Made by a program: the position numbers and the translations under genes
The notes under the pieces: model-generated
What the model saw: only the letters and a program-made list of their open reading frames with translations
What the model was told of the DNA's origin: nothing
Database searches by the model: none
Origin: Siphonodentalium dalli
Taxonomy: Eukaryota; Mollusca; Scaphopoda; Gadilida; Siphonodentaliidae
Assembly (NCBI GenBank): GCA_032622095.1
Contig: CP136064.1
Coordinates: 248,343,827-248,407,826, forward strand
Length of the DNA: 64,000 bases
Reading direction: 5' to 3'
Part shown: in pieces, positions 48,301 through 52,157 of the stretch
Position numbering within the stretch: position 1 is the first letter of the stretch
Layout of the letters: every line of letters starts with the position of its first letter

Positions 48301-51135
48301 TTATCAACTCGTTACGCGATTGGCGGAATTATTTCAAGCTCCACCCACCGCTGTCATCGGTAAGCGTCGATGCAGATGATCGGTCATGTGACCGCGTTGT
48401 GGTCATGTGATCGCACTGATGTGACTGACTTCGGATATTTCCGCGATTTTTTAAATATCATAATAATAAAAATACTATCTGCTCGATTTTGAATTTTCTT
48501 GACGAAATGGGTCTGTCTGTTAGACATATATTATTAGGATTATGACGATAATTTTTTTTTTTTTGACAGACTAATTCCTTTAAGACAAATTATTTGAGCT
48601 TTTGATTTCAAGTTTAGTACTGATGTATGGATTCCTGTGATCATATCTTTGAAAAATTATCAGTTATAGCTAATCGCTATCGCCAAGGTATGGGTTAAAC
48701 ATCTGCCGATCGTTCCAAAGGTATTTTCCAAAGGTATCAGCAAGTTATTAGACTTGGATCACCTCTAGATTGGAGCTATCAAATTTGAATGATCTTCAAT
48801 GAAAAACATGGATGCCAGTAGCCATCTTGGATTCTACTAGATGGGAGCCATAACATTTTTCCAAATTAAAAAAAAAAACATGGCCATCAGCTGCCATCTT
48901 GGATTTTACTCTTTGCATGAATAAATCCTTCGGCACATCCTACAGGCCACATCCCTCATCCCGGAATGGAGATCGTAAATTCATCCGATGAGAAATTTTC
49001 TGAATAGTACTATTAGTGACTATTATTGCATATTCAATTTTCCTTTGCAGGGAGGAGTTGTGAAGCTTAAGTGGGACCAAGAATCACCATTATTGTACAC
49101 ATGCAGCCTCGATGGTCTCATTCGACTCTGGGATGCGAGGAATGGACAGCTAGCGGCGCAATGGTCTGGTCACTCAGCCGAGATCCTTGACTTCCAAATC
49201 ACAAGGTATACTAAAGTTATCAGTAGCGGTACTCTGTTTGCTTATTAGTTTCCAACAAGGGGCTCCATCCTGATTCTTATATGTGCTGTGTTTGATCTTT
49301 ATCAGATTTGTAACTATTTCCAGATGTTTATGTAGATGTTAACTTCTTTGCATTAAGGTCTATGGATATGTTGACAATAGATGGCAAGAAAAAAATTCAC
49401 CAAAATTGTGTAGTGGTGTTTAGAATTAATGAAAAACTGAAAAGGCACCAAAAACAGCGTATTTCCCCAACACTACCAACTGCCTGTTTCAAAGCTGACC
49501 ATGTGCTAAATATTTACCAGTGTTTCAAATGGATGAATATTCAATAATCATTTAATTAATATGCATTCTCATTCTGTGGTTTTATGTAAGGCCCTTTGAA
49601 ACGGGAATTTTCATTTCGAATCTTTTTCTCGAATTGAATCAGCCAAATGATTCTGTATCGCATAAAATCTTATCATTGCATCAGGCATAATAATATTGAA
49701 GATGAAGATAATACATGACTCAGAGTAGGGACCTGCGAATATTCGAGATTCGATTCGATGTCGATATCGGGCACCCGATTCGAGATCGACACCGAATCGG
49801 TCCGCTGATTCGGATATTTTCGAATCAGTGTTACTTTGGTGTAGTCTTGTTTTTTGCATCTAAATAACACATGCCAAATGGCCTGAACTCACAAATATTG
49901 AAGCACAAGGTTGCCAAGTTAACCAACGTAGGTAATTTTGAATGTATGAATTTCAGAACAGACGTGCATTATGCAAATTACGTTGTTCAATCGCAACCCG
50001 TGATGGTGATCAATCGCCGCATATATTTGTAATCTGTATTGATACTCTGTAAATTGTCTACATGGTGCGTGATCGCTAGATGTGGAACAATTATTACCTT
50101 ATGTTTAGAACATCAGATATTCAATTAAGATTATATGAATAAAATTCAATGTCAGCCGCCATTATGAGTGACAAAAAATAGATTTAAATGAACAGAAACA
50201 GTGAGAACCCTTAGAACAATAGGTCTATTACGTTCTTAAATGGACGTGCGAACAGTTATCTCCGACACTGCCGGCAGAATATAAATTTCCTACTTTCAGT
50301 TTCTGTTTACCGGGAAATCAAGCGCGTTGCACCAAGTTTCTTTAACTGTCTTACTGTCACTTCTTGTGTCATGTTCGCCATAACACAGCTAGATAGAAAT
50401 TCAATGCAACATATCCCAAACCCTCCATGAGACTGAGAGTGACTTGCCTATGTCATGATTTTCCTAAAAAAAAACACAAGTTCCAGCGGATGTTTAAGGA
50501 GATTAACATTGTTATATAGTATCTAGTGAATTTTGCAGTTTTTTGTCATGAGCCACCGAAATACACACTGGTAAACAATGTCAATCACTAGAGCTCTGAT
50601 TCGATTCGAGATTCGAATCGAATCAAAATCCCGGATTCGCAGATCCCTAACTCAGAGGCCGTACCATCAATTTTCTCACTTCGTAACGATGATAAATGAT
50701 CATCACTATACAATGTAAATATATCTATAAATGAATCAAATGCATGTCTAACCAATTAAGTGCACATTCTTTGTGACCATCTCTGTTATACAATAATAAA
50801 ACAGTATCAGAAGCAATATTGAAGCCAGAAAGCAGTCGATTCGATTTGCAGGGCCCTAGTAAGGCCTAGTTTTATGTTATAGAAGAGTTGTGGAAATGAA
50901 AATGAGGCATTAAAGTCTGACTATATCTGGCACTAGTTACTACATGTATATGGACTAGAGCAGCCATAAGTTGTGATAAGTATTATTATTTCCATTAGCC
51001 GAGTGGTAACAACAGATAATTATCACTTCATCACAAAATAAACATATTTCTTTCTACAGAGACAGCTGTCACATCGTTTCCGTATCAGAAGACAGGACGG
51101 CGAAGGTTTTCTCTCTACAGGCCCCGGACAGATGA
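243..51135 (+). CDS. AAMP: AAMP/Sqt1-family WD40-repeat protein, exons 2-11 (5' partial)
   Basis: Ten exons join in phase: 243-368, 2216-2335, 5588-5727, 7789-7933, 20708-20791, 38984-39102, 40071-40156, 41712-41802, 49051-49205, 51060-51135 (TGA). They give about 379 residues. The order is an acidic N-terminal stretch (DEESDDSD), then about eight WD40 blades with hallmarks such as AFVWK, IQVWQ, WWMWK, REWD, AKLWN, LHIWD and IRLWD, and a C-terminus ending APDR. The strings GHKDSVT, GYEDGS, CQHQ, YTCSLDG, RLWDAR and AEILDF match what I know of vertebrate AAMP, which ends in PDR. The family forms a beta-propeller in the cytoplasm; the yeast relative Sqt1 is a chaperone for ribosomal protein uL16, and vertebrate AAMP is linked to cell migration. 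The first exon (about 50 residues including the start) lies left of the window. Phases agree at all nine junctions, one of which needs a GC donor. Introns are unusually long (up to 18 kb) and transposon-filled. Identification is very secure; orthology is by recall, not by a search. Confidence 0.96.
584..1148. mobile_element. TTAACCC-ended palindromic MITE
   Basis: It starts TTAACCCTTTTATGACGG and ends AAAGGGTTAA. Inside are hairpins of the motif CCAATGCATTCTCTTATATA followed by its reverse complement (640-700 and 1027-1103), and an A-rich stretch at 930-1020. Copies lie at 41418, 43407, 51975 and 55980. It is in intron 2. Confidence 0.7.
1339..1790. mobile_element. hAT-like MITE, GCCTGA family
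   Basis: The ends AAGCCTGAGTTTAGTG and its inverse flank GTCATTTGCAGAATGAGG arms. The middle has GAGGGTGAATTTAGTGATGC in both orientations. Further copies are at 5785, 38492, 53812, 55769, 58077 and 60205. The copy at 5785 shows an 8-bp target duplication, suggesting a hAT-type origin. Confidence 0.6.
1796..1995. mobile_element. Mariner-type hairpin MITE with TA target site
   Basis: This is an almost perfect 200-bp palindrome starting CAGTAATGCTC and ending GAGCATTACTG, flanked by TA on both sides. The arms hold ATCGACTCCTTAACCACAGC and GGATTTAGTCGGAAATATGG. TA-CAGT...ACTG-TA is the signature of Tc1/mariner MITEs. Related copies are at 2023-2180, 54322 and 55068. Confidence 0.8.
1985..2203 (+). 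repeat. Partial duplication of the hairpin MITE beside exon 3
   Basis: The 33-base string beginning TTACTGTACTGGATG at about 1990 recurs at about 2171. A second hairpin centred near 2067 sits between the two, without its left end. The second copy ends about 12 bp before the exon 3 acceptor. It looks like a local duplication of MITE plus flank. Confidence 0.65.
2216..2335 (+). CDS. AAMP: AAMP exon 3 (WD blade 1)
   Basis: It encodes SVFCVSVDP, then [13 protein letters not shown] and ILFECT, the first blade of the propeller. The acceptor is TTTCAG at 2210-2215 and the donor GGTATA follows 2335. A duplicated piece of a hairpin MITE ends shortly before the acceptor. Confidence 0.95.
2985..4748. 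mobile_element. 1.76-kb TTAA-target DNA transposon, non-autonomous
   Basis: TTAA occurs at 2981-2984 and 4749-4752. The terminal inverted repeats start AGGGGTACTGTACAC on the left and AGGTGGACTGTACAC on the right (complement) and run on through GGCC/TGGATTTAGTGTACAG for about 45 bp. The interior has repeated blocks containing GACCTCTAGATGGG and GCCATCTTGGATT, and no intact ORF. TTAA duplications fit piggyBac- or Kolobok-type transposases; which one is not decidable here. Confidence 0.75.
4997..5560. mobile_element. hAT MITE with perfect 8-bp target duplication
   Basis: TTACCACA stands at 4989-4996 and 5561-5568. The element begins TAGGGCCCTGTGAG and ends GATTTGCAGGGCCCTA. Subterminal TTCGAATC-like motifs recur. 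It has no coding capacity. It ends 27 bp before AAMP exon 4, or 19 bp counting the duplication. Confidence 0.88.
5588..5727 (+). CDS. AAMP: AAMP exon 4 (WD blade 2)
   Basis: It encodes [20 protein letters not shown] through IQVWQ and [10 protein letters not shown], a typical WD40 repeat (GH at the start, VWQ at the end). The acceptor is TTTTTAACAG at 5578-5587 and the donor GTATGC follows 5727. A hAT-type MITE with its target duplication ends only 19 bp upstream, at 5568. Confidence 0.95.
5785..6208. mobile_element. hAT-like MITE, GCCTGA family, with 8-bp duplication
   Basis: TATGTGGG is present at 5777-5784 and 6209-6216. The ends are CAAGCCTGATTATA and, complemented, TTAGCCTGATTATA. Arms contain CATTTGCAGAATGAGG and CCTCTGGGGACC. 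This copy defines the boundaries of the family. Confidence 0.8.
6287..6370 (+). repeat. Dispersed repeat also at 62037
   Basis: The text TAAAGGCGCATTTAATTTTA followed by ATATGCCATATTATA recurs in similar form at 62037-62110 in the same orientation. Confidence 0.5.
6755..7236 (+). repeat. Imperfect tandem pair of about 200-bp units
   Basis: Units at about 6755-6945 and 7040-7236 share GTTGAACTTATTATCT, CTTGTATTATCT, GTCTGCTTTTATTACCTGAA and an end resembling ATGGGAGAATACATT. Weaker copies of the end part lie at 4775-4850 and 52645-52715. Confidence 0.6.
7320..7690 (-). repeat. Dispersed repeat, inverse copy of 56958-57295
   Basis: About 350 bp match the complement of 56958-57295. Shared strings include ATTAGTGGCCCAGTAAA, ACCAAATTGCGGATGAAGAT and GGGGACCATCGAATCGAATT. 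No ORF is convincing. The two copies flank nearly the whole AAMP gene in opposite orientation. Confidence 0.7.
7789..7933 (+). CDS. AAMP: AAMP exon 5 (WD blade 3)
   Basis: It encodes [20 protein letters not shown] and [16 protein letters not shown], then VLFPDG. It aligns with the WHP...GTADG...WMWK...DCKTFQG stretch of vertebrate AAMP. The acceptor is CCTTGCAG at 7781-7788 and the donor GTATGT follows 7933. Confidence 0.95.
8035..8475 (+). repeat. Hairpin-headed (GTCC/GTCT)n modular repeat, family 1
   Basis: The head is a hairpin, TTTACCCATACC and TAGTATGGTAAACAT, then GTGTCGACGTCCGGATTGAC, then a GTCC/GTCT microsatellite (8108-8170). Two roughly 125-bp modules follow, each with ATAACTCAAA/GAAC, GATCGGAACCAAATTT, ATACAGATCGAGTT and GAGTTATGACCC. 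Other copies are at 18960 (no head), 41965 and 58765. The translated 'PSVRPSV' peptides are microsatellite artefacts. Confidence 0.75.
8684..8896 (+). repeat. DIRS-A left inverted terminal repeat
   Basis: It is complementary to 18692-18925 over about 200 bp. Shared strings include TGAACTATATGGATTATTAT, GCATGAATGCGTCCCG and GCTAGATGAATTGTT (complement). Confidence 0.85.
9100..11890. other. Unassigned interior of DIRS-A with degenerate tandem units
   Basis: No known protein is visible; the longest frame, 9967-10284, is unrecognised. Between about 10800 and 11500, units of roughly 150-200 bp repeat loosely, marked by TTTATATTGCGCA, CACATGGCTCTT and GTCACACATATAAAG. Their origin is unknown. Confidence 0.4.
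13030..14520 (-). pseudogene. CXC-motif protein relic, left copy, interrupted
   Basis: The minus strand near 14130-13915 reads [20 protein letters not shown], later QLPPKK and, in a shifted frame, [20 protein letters not shown]. The remainder, the Cys-rich end, lies at 13180-13030 beyond a foldback insertion at 13195-13925. Stops and frameshifts abound. The pattern (FVV..YD...VNE...LPP....HQAG.W) resembles an uncharacterised protein that I recall as multicopy in invertebrate genomes. Function unknown; identification is by pattern only. Confidence 0.5.
13195..13925. mobile_element. Foldback element, 0.73 kb, nested in the left arm
   Basis: A palindrome centred near 13555. The ends read CACTGGGGGGAAAACTG on the left and, complemented, CACTGGAGGGAAACTG on the right, followed by AGAATCGATTCTAT. 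The centre holds AACATTATAGGTTATTATAATGT. It interrupts one copy of the CXC relic. No clear target duplication was found. Confidence 0.65.
15085..15732 (+). pseudogene. CXC-motif protein relic, right copy
   Basis: The plus strand reads HFVVIVYDK near 15480, then [14 protein letters not shown] from about 15560. After a +1 shift near 15604 comes a Cys-rich end with [16 protein letters not shown] and [11 protein letters not shown] before TGA at 15730-15732. It lacks the middle piece seen in the left copy. The Cys spacing resembles a CXC (tesmin-like) zinc-binding motif. The copy is broken by a frameshift and an internal deletion. What the protein does is not known. Confidence 0.55.
16608..18532 (+). 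pseudogene. DIRS-A Gag-like relics, partly duplicated
   Basis: Two stretches (17200-17400 and 18015-18200) share GAGATTCGGGCAACCAATCC, ACCCG(C/A)GCCTTTGG and GCAGACCGTGG, so this part of the gene is duplicated. A third related piece at 16730-16830 shares TGGCCCACTCCATTACG with 17427-17445. The Pro/Ser-rich translations resemble the first part of the Gag-like ORF of DIRS-C, including CRDHLHLG-like text against RTTCIWGG at 31510-31540. No intact frame survives. Confidence 0.5.
18533..18645 (+). repeat. DIRS-A internal complementary region
   Basis: The first half, CATATAGTTCAGTTGAAGGG onward, is the complement of the left end at 8684-8735. The second half, ending AAGCCCGAAACTGAACTAT, is the complement of the right end at 18870-18925. 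This defines both element ends. Confidence 0.85.
18692..18925 (-). repeat. DIRS-A right inverted terminal repeat
   Basis: It is the partner of 8684-8896, starting GGAAATAAAACTGGCTAG and ending in an AT-rich run after GAGGAAAAACTAATT. Confidence 0.85.
18960..19160 (+). repeat. Headless copy of modular repeat family 1
   Basis: One module is visible: ATCTGATCAGCACCAAATTT, then ATACAGATCGAGTTCGAATA and GAGTTATGACCC. The hairpin head and microsatellite are missing. Confidence 0.6.
19161..20700. other. Intron 5 remainder, no gene seen
   Basis: AT-rich sequence without a convincing exon. A short string, TATCGCCAAGGTATGGGTTA then CATCTGCCGATCG, at 20240-20282 recurs at 48672 and 60059 and marks a dispersed repeat end. 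Confidence 0.5.
20708..20791 (+). CDS. AAMP: AAMP exon 6 (WD blade 4)
   Basis: It encodes [20 protein letters not shown] and TSVLHTYS. It matches the KRAVVGYEDGTIRIWD part of AAMP. The acceptor is CTCATAG at 20701-20707 and the donor GTGAGA follows 20791. A 62-bp minisatellite starts at 20801, nine bases past the exon end. Confidence 0.95.
20801..22160 (+). repeat. 62-bp minisatellite, about 22 copies
   Basis: The unit begins CTATGGATAATTGTCTCGGG, continues AGTCTCATGACTAATTGTTG and GCCACTTGTCATCTTTATAT, and then AT. Copies differ at a few positions (GGCTCG/GTCTCG, CGGG/CCGG/CGGT, GCCAC/GCCGC, GTCAT/GTAAT). The array begins nine bases after AAMP exon 6 ends and stops at about 22160. Confidence 0.97.
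22487..22795 (-). pseudogene. hAT transposase fragment: BED zinc finger
   Basis: The minus strand from 22795 encodes [20 protein letters not shown], then [20 protein letters not shown] and HPAIH. CxxC, a spacer, then HLxxH is the BED-type finger found at the N-terminus of hAT transposases, where it binds DNA. The frame continues with a Lys-rich stretch and ends near 22487, only 200 bp from the element end. The catalytic RNase H-like and dimerisation regions are absent, so this is a deletion derivative. Confidence 0.7.
22856..23079 (+). repeat. DIRS-B left inverted terminal repeat
   Basis: It matches the complement of 27338-27580 almost throughout, for example AAGCAAGTGGGGACACAGTC and CAAGATCTCTTTTTCATC. 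Confidence 0.88.
24778..25776. mobile_element. 1-kb TIR element inside DIRS-B
   Basis: The left end reads AGGGGTGCCACGATTAGTCG and the right end, complemented, reads AGAGGTGCCACGACTATTTA. Related ends occur in hAT elements of other animals. No target duplication could be found and there is no coding frame, so the class is tentative. Confidence 0.5.
27178..27285 (+). repeat. DIRS-B internal complementary region
   Basis: It begins CATGTAGTTCAGTGTGTAAC (complement of the left end) and ends GATACTTACACACTGAACTC (complement of the right end). Confidence 0.85.
27338..27580 (-). repeat. DIRS-B right inverted terminal repeat
   Basis: It is the partner of 22856-23079 and ends TATTGAAAATGTTA just before hAT sequence resumes. 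Confidence 0.88.
27893..28250 (+). repeat. Modular repeat, chain member 1
   Basis: A CATCCGTCCGTC head is followed by GGACAATAACTTTAGATAG, AAATTTGGTATG and AGGTCAAGTTCGAATTTAGG, and it ends CATACATACATACACACCGA then CAAAATATATAATAGACTAGC. The next module starts at this tail. Confidence 0.6.
28251..28970 (+). repeat. Modular repeat, chain member 2, about 120-bp tandem units
   Basis: Five units marked by GATTTGACC(C)GTCCAAAACA are spaced about 105-128 bp apart (28368, 28483, 28611, 28737, 28843). Each also has TTGAATTGACC and AATTTCGTC. It begins after ATAGACTAGC and ends ACACACACACAGAAGTCCCA then AAATATATATTAGACTAGC. Confidence 0.65.
28971..30060 (+). repeat. Modular repeat, chain member 3
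   Basis: It begins after the tail of member 2, contains GTACCCGTTTCAAGGTCA twice (29083 and 29223), and ends ACACACATATATATATACGG and AGTCTCAAAATATATAGTAG. No ORF. The 3' tail is similar to those of members 1 and 2. Confidence 0.5.
30684..30922 (+). repeat. DIRS-C left inverted terminal repeat
   Basis: It is complementary to 36254-36518. Shared strings include TACACACTGAACTATATGGT, GTACGATTTATCTTGAGTAC and CCGGAAGTGACTTCCTAGAC. Confidence 0.92.
30982..33030 (+). pseudogene. DIRS-C Gag-like ORF1, interrupted
   Basis: ATG at 30982 opens a frame with paired Cys motifs (CLIC, CIRC, CKIC) that would bind zinc, followed by a Pro/Ser-rich stretch. A TGA at 31594-31596 interrupts it, but the same frame continues without shift to about 31890. 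A -1 shift is needed there ([20 protein letters not shown] is read in the other frame) and a compensating +1 near 31992. From 32035 the frame is open for 331 codons to TGA at 33028-33030. That part is helix-rich, with a basic, Ser/Arg-rich end ([15 protein letters not shown]), as in nucleic-acid-binding Gag proteins. It should coat the RNA, by analogy with other retroelements. Intact translation would need the stop and shifts to be absent. Confidence 0.75.
33054..35040 (+). CDS. DIRS-C reverse transcriptase-RNase H, two frameshifts near start
   Basis: From 33193 a 615-codon frame holds the [22 protein letters not shown], then [18 protein letters not shown] and [12 protein letters not shown] are the palm motifs, [10 protein letters not shown] follows, and the catalytic YLDD is at 33679-33690. 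RNase H follows: [10 protein letters not shown] (about 34170), [20 protein letters not shown] and a terminal [13 protein letters not shown]-terminal part has [15 protein letters not shown], typical of DIRS and related pol. The N-terminal lead-in ([21 protein letters not shown]) sits in other frames: a seven-G run at 33068-33074 and a 17-C run at 33172-33188 each shift the frame by one. It overlaps the recombinase ORF. It copies the element RNA and degrades the template. Confidence 0.9.
34900..35996 (+). CDS. DIRS-C tyrosine recombinase
   Basis: The frame is open from 33108 to TAA at 35994, but the protein domain begins about 34900, where it overlaps the end of the RT frame by some 140 bp in the next phase. 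[17 protein letters not shown], an arm-type N-terminal domain ([33 protein letters not shown]) and the catalytic domain follow. The catalytic set is complete: Arg in [10 protein letters not shown] (about 35434), His and Arg in [11 protein letters not shown] (35805-35816) and Tyr in FYLRD (35912-35914). This enzyme integrates the circular DNA. There is no stop or frameshift within the domain, unlike Gag and the pol lead-in. The upstream part of the open frame is mostly a shadow of RT. Confidence 0.92.
36098..36200 (+). repeat. DIRS-C internal complementary region
   Basis: It starts CCATATAGTTCAGTGTGTAA (complement of the left end) and ends GTAGACACTTACACACTGAA (complement of the right end). 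The middle joins the two element ends, reading CTGTAGGAATAGGAAATATC. Confidence 0.9.
36254..36518 (-). repeat. DIRS-C right inverted terminal repeat
   Basis: It is the partner of 30684-30922 and ends ACTTATGAAAATAAGAT at the return to hAT sequence. Confidence 0.92.
37079..37985. other. Intron 6 stretch, nothing recognised
   Basis: AT-rich sequence. A short frame from 37192 is not supported by splice signals or family motifs. Confidence 0.4.
37986..38400 (+). repeat. CCTCTAGATGGG dispersed repeat
   Basis: GTGACCTCTAGATGGGAGC and CACCTCTAGATGGGAGCTAT alternate with GCAGCCATTTTGAA-type blocks, as inside the TTAA element (3360-3700) and at 48750-48960. Ends are not defined. Confidence 0.6.
38492..38872. 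mobile_element. hAT-like MITE, GCCTGA family
   Basis: GTCCTTTGCAGAATGAGG, GAGGGTGAATTTAGTGACGC and inverse copies are present. The left end is altered (AAGCTACAGTTTAGTG). It ends about 110 bp before AAMP exon 7. Confidence 0.6.
38984..39102 (+). CDS. AAMP: AAMP exon 7 (WD blade 5)
   Basis: It encodes [20 protein letters not shown], then [17 protein letters not shown], a WD40 repeat ending KLWN. The acceptor is ATTTTAG at 38977-38983 and the donor GTAAGA follows 39102. Intron 6 before it is 18.2 kb. Confidence 0.94.
39885..39972 (-). repeat. tRNA-derived SINE head
   Basis: Read on the minus strand it begins GGGACGCTTCAG and has a box A-like TGGCCGTGTGGT (complement of 39949-39960) and a box B GGTTCGAATCC (complement of 39889-39899) about 50 bp apart, with tRNA-like ends. 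It is not a standard tRNA: the arms do not fold into a normal cloverleaf by eye. It is best read as the promoter part of a SINE. Confidence 0.65.
40071..40156 (+). CDS. AAMP: AAMP exon 8 (blade 5/6 linker)
   Basis: It encodes [20 protein letters not shown] then VETLGFSS. It corresponds to the charged linker before SVESLGFCS in vertebrate AAMP. The acceptor is TTCTTTTTAG at 40061-40070 and the donor GTAAGT follows 40156. It ends after two bases of a codon, completed by exon 9. Confidence 0.92.
41095..41400 (+). repeat. GTCC-headed repeat, degenerate
   Basis: CTCTGTCCGTCCATCCATCT is followed by two modules with GTTGAATCTCAATGAAATTG (41167) and TGGATCTCAATGAAATTGAA (41276). A weak member of the modular repeat type. 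Confidence 0.45.
41418..41680. mobile_element. TTAACC-ended palindromic MITE beside exon 9
   Basis: It begins TTAACCATTTCATAACGGGA and ends GTCATGGAAGGGTTAA. Two hairpins of ATTCTCTTATATATGC lie inside. It ends 31 bp before AAMP exon 9. Confidence 0.75.
41712..41802 (+). CDS. AAMP: AAMP exon 9 (WD blade 6)
   Basis: It encodes [18 protein letters not shown] and ERNYCQHQ. It is the match to VMPLAAVGYLDGTLAIYD...CQHQ in vertebrate AAMP. The acceptor is TTTTGTAG at 41704-41711 and the donor GTAGGT follows 41802. A MITE ends at 41680, 31 bp upstream. Confidence 0.94.
41965..42350 (+). repeat. Modular repeat family 1, copy
   Basis: The head hairpin is CCCATACCATAGTATGG, followed by GTGTCGACGTCTGGATTGAC, GTCTGTCTGTCTGTCC and two modules as at 8035. 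A poly-T run follows. Confidence 0.75.
43407..43795. mobile_element. Palindromic CCAATGCATTC MITE
   Basis: Two hairpins (43434-43503 and 43571-43640) are separated by an A-rich stretch. The ends AAACCCTTTACCCAAC and GTTGGGTAAAGGGTTAA are inverse, so this copy has intact terminal repeats. Confidence 0.7.
44055..45016 (+). repeat. Modular repeat family with TATACGCCC head
   Basis: It starts TATACGCCCTTTTGAAAAAA, then GTCCGTCCGGGCGTCC. Modules with GTCCGGATGATAACTTTAGT (44150, 44311, 44653) alternate with CAAGTTCGAATTTGGGTTCC and AGTTATGCCCC. It ends GAGAGGGCGTATATTGCACG, an inverse of the head. Confidence 0.7.
45017..46974. other. Intron 9 stretch, few features
   Basis: No exon recognised. 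Between 46605 and 46790 the motif ACGCTCTTTAT recurs, twice followed by TGTCTAC, with GGAAGCATGG/GAAAACATGG before it: a small degenerate repeat. A similar AACGCTCTTTAA is seen twice at 29811-29850. Confidence 0.4.
46977..47740 (+). repeat. Modular repeat family with TACCCCCCG head
   Basis: The head TACCCCCCGCAACGAAGTTA and GGGGGGGTATAC form a hairpin, then GTCCGTCCGTCCGTCG. Three modules contain CACAGATATTTAGTACCAT, GTGCACCTGCGATTATGACG and TTATTCCTACATTTTT. It ends GGGGGGTATCCGTAGTCCC. Confidence 0.7.
48660..48965 (+). repeat. Composite of two dispersed repeat ends
   Basis: TAGCTAATCGCTATCGCCAA (also at 20231 and partly 60059) is followed by the CCTCTAGAT...GGAGC and GCCATCTTGGATT blocks of the 37986 family. 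It ends about 85 bp before AAMP exon 10. Confidence 0.5.
49051..49205 (+). CDS. AAMP: AAMP exon 10 (WD blade 7 and start of 8)
   Basis: It encodes [33 protein letters not shown] and [14 protein letters not shown]. It is the best-conserved part of the protein (YTCSLDGIVRLWDAR in vertebrates). The acceptor is TCCTTTGCAG at 49041-49050 and the donor GTATAC follows 49205. Confidence 0.96.
49587..50868. mobile_element. Outer hAT MITE with 8-bp duplication
   Basis: GTTTTATG is found at 49579-49586 and 50869-50876. The ends are TAAGGCCCTTTG and AGTAAGGCCTA; the inner right end GATTTGCAGGGCCCTA matches the 4997 element. Without the nested element it is about 350 bp. Confidence 0.7.
49726..50649. mobile_element. 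Inner hAT MITE with perfect 8-bp duplication
   Basis: ACTCAGAG is found at 49718-49725 and 50650-50657. The ends are TAGGGACCTGCGAATATTCG and, on the right, ATTCGCAGATCCCTA, with subterminal GATTCGATTCGA repeats. No ORF of note. It lies inside the outer hAT element. Confidence 0.88.
51060..51135 (+). CDS. AAMP: AAMP exon 11 (last WD strand, stop)
   Basis: It encodes [20 protein letters not shown] and APDR, then TGA at 51133-51135. It matches AKVFCVQRPDR, the end of vertebrate AAMP. The acceptor is CTTTCTACAG at 51050-51059. Confidence 0.95.
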
Positions 51136-51484
51136 TAACCATACAATGACTCAAAGAAATTGTCTTCTCAGCAATACCTTACGGCCAAATTCTTTGGTTT
51201 CGACTCAATCGATGAAAGCAGTTCATCTGAATATAATTGAATTTGTTGTTTGCTCTCCTCGATTCAAGCTTGATGTTTGGTTGGAGAGGTGAAATACAAA
51301 TATATAATTTCTGCTGCTTATAAAGACACCAGCACTTCTTATGATTTGGTTGTAAAAGTCTTTCATTGAAACTTGGCAATATCGGTCAGCTGGATGAGTA
51401 GGAGAACAATATATTGACTATAGAGAATTGTATCACCACATTTCTAAAACCTCTCTTTTTTAATTTTAATCACATTTTTTAATG

Positions 51485-51490
51485 AATAAA
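51485..51490 (+). terminator. Candidate AAMP polyadenylation signal
   Basis: AATAAA lies about 350 bp after the AAMP stop codon, in sequence free of recognised repeats. A repeat begins at about 51535. It is the first AATAAA seen after the stop; its use is inferred. Confidence 0.45.
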
Positions 51491-51534
51491 TAGAAAATCA
51501 AAAGTTATATCTATGTATATCTATACCATCTCTT

Positions 51535-51830
51535 TTTATACCCCACTGTTCTAAGAAAAATGGGGGGCATAACTGGACTGACTTTGTCCATCTTGATGTT
51601 TTCCCTTCCGTCTGGGAATATATCTCATCATGGTTTATCAGATCTGAATGAAATTTGGTTTGGAGGTTCACACCATCATTACTGCTTTCAAAAGAGTGGC
51701 AAATGACGTTTTTCGCATTTTCCGTCCGGTCAGGTATCTCAGCCATGGGTTATCAGATCTGAATGAAATTTGGCATGGTTGTTTGCCAACATGACTGCTT
51801 TCAAATGGGGGCAAATGATGTTGTTAGCAT
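51535..51830 (+). repeat. Modular repeat with TATACCCC head
   Basis: TATACCCCACTGTTCTAAGA is followed by two modules with GGTTTATCAGATCTGAATGA or its variant (51631 and 51737), AAATTTGG and TGACTGCTTTCAAA. It begins about 45 bp after the candidate AAMP poly(A) signal. Confidence 0.55.
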
Positions 51831-51974
51831 TTTCCATTTTAGAATTATCCTTCTTTTTAATTTTAAATAATTTGGCACCATGGAGCGATAATCTGAGGTG
51901 CAACTTGTTAATATTAGACAGGTGCTGTTAATTCCTCTTTGTCATAGTTGTCTGTTTTTGGCAAAGAGGCCTTT

Positions 51975-52157
51975 AACCCTTTCATGACTAAAGCTTCCTG
52001 AAATTTTAAGAAAACCCTGTGCCAATGCATTCTCTTATATATTTTAGAGAATACAGTGACCTAGCAATATTAACCTTGACTCACATATATAAATGAATGC
52101 TCTGGCACAGGATAATTAATGCTGCACCAGTGCAGCTCCCATCACAAAAGAGTTAAA
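51975..52157. mobile_element. TTAACCC palindromic MITE, short copy
   Basis: It begins TTAACCCTTTCATGACTAAA and ends AAAAGAGTTAA, with one broken CCAATGCATTCTCTTATATA hairpin. Confidence 0.65.
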
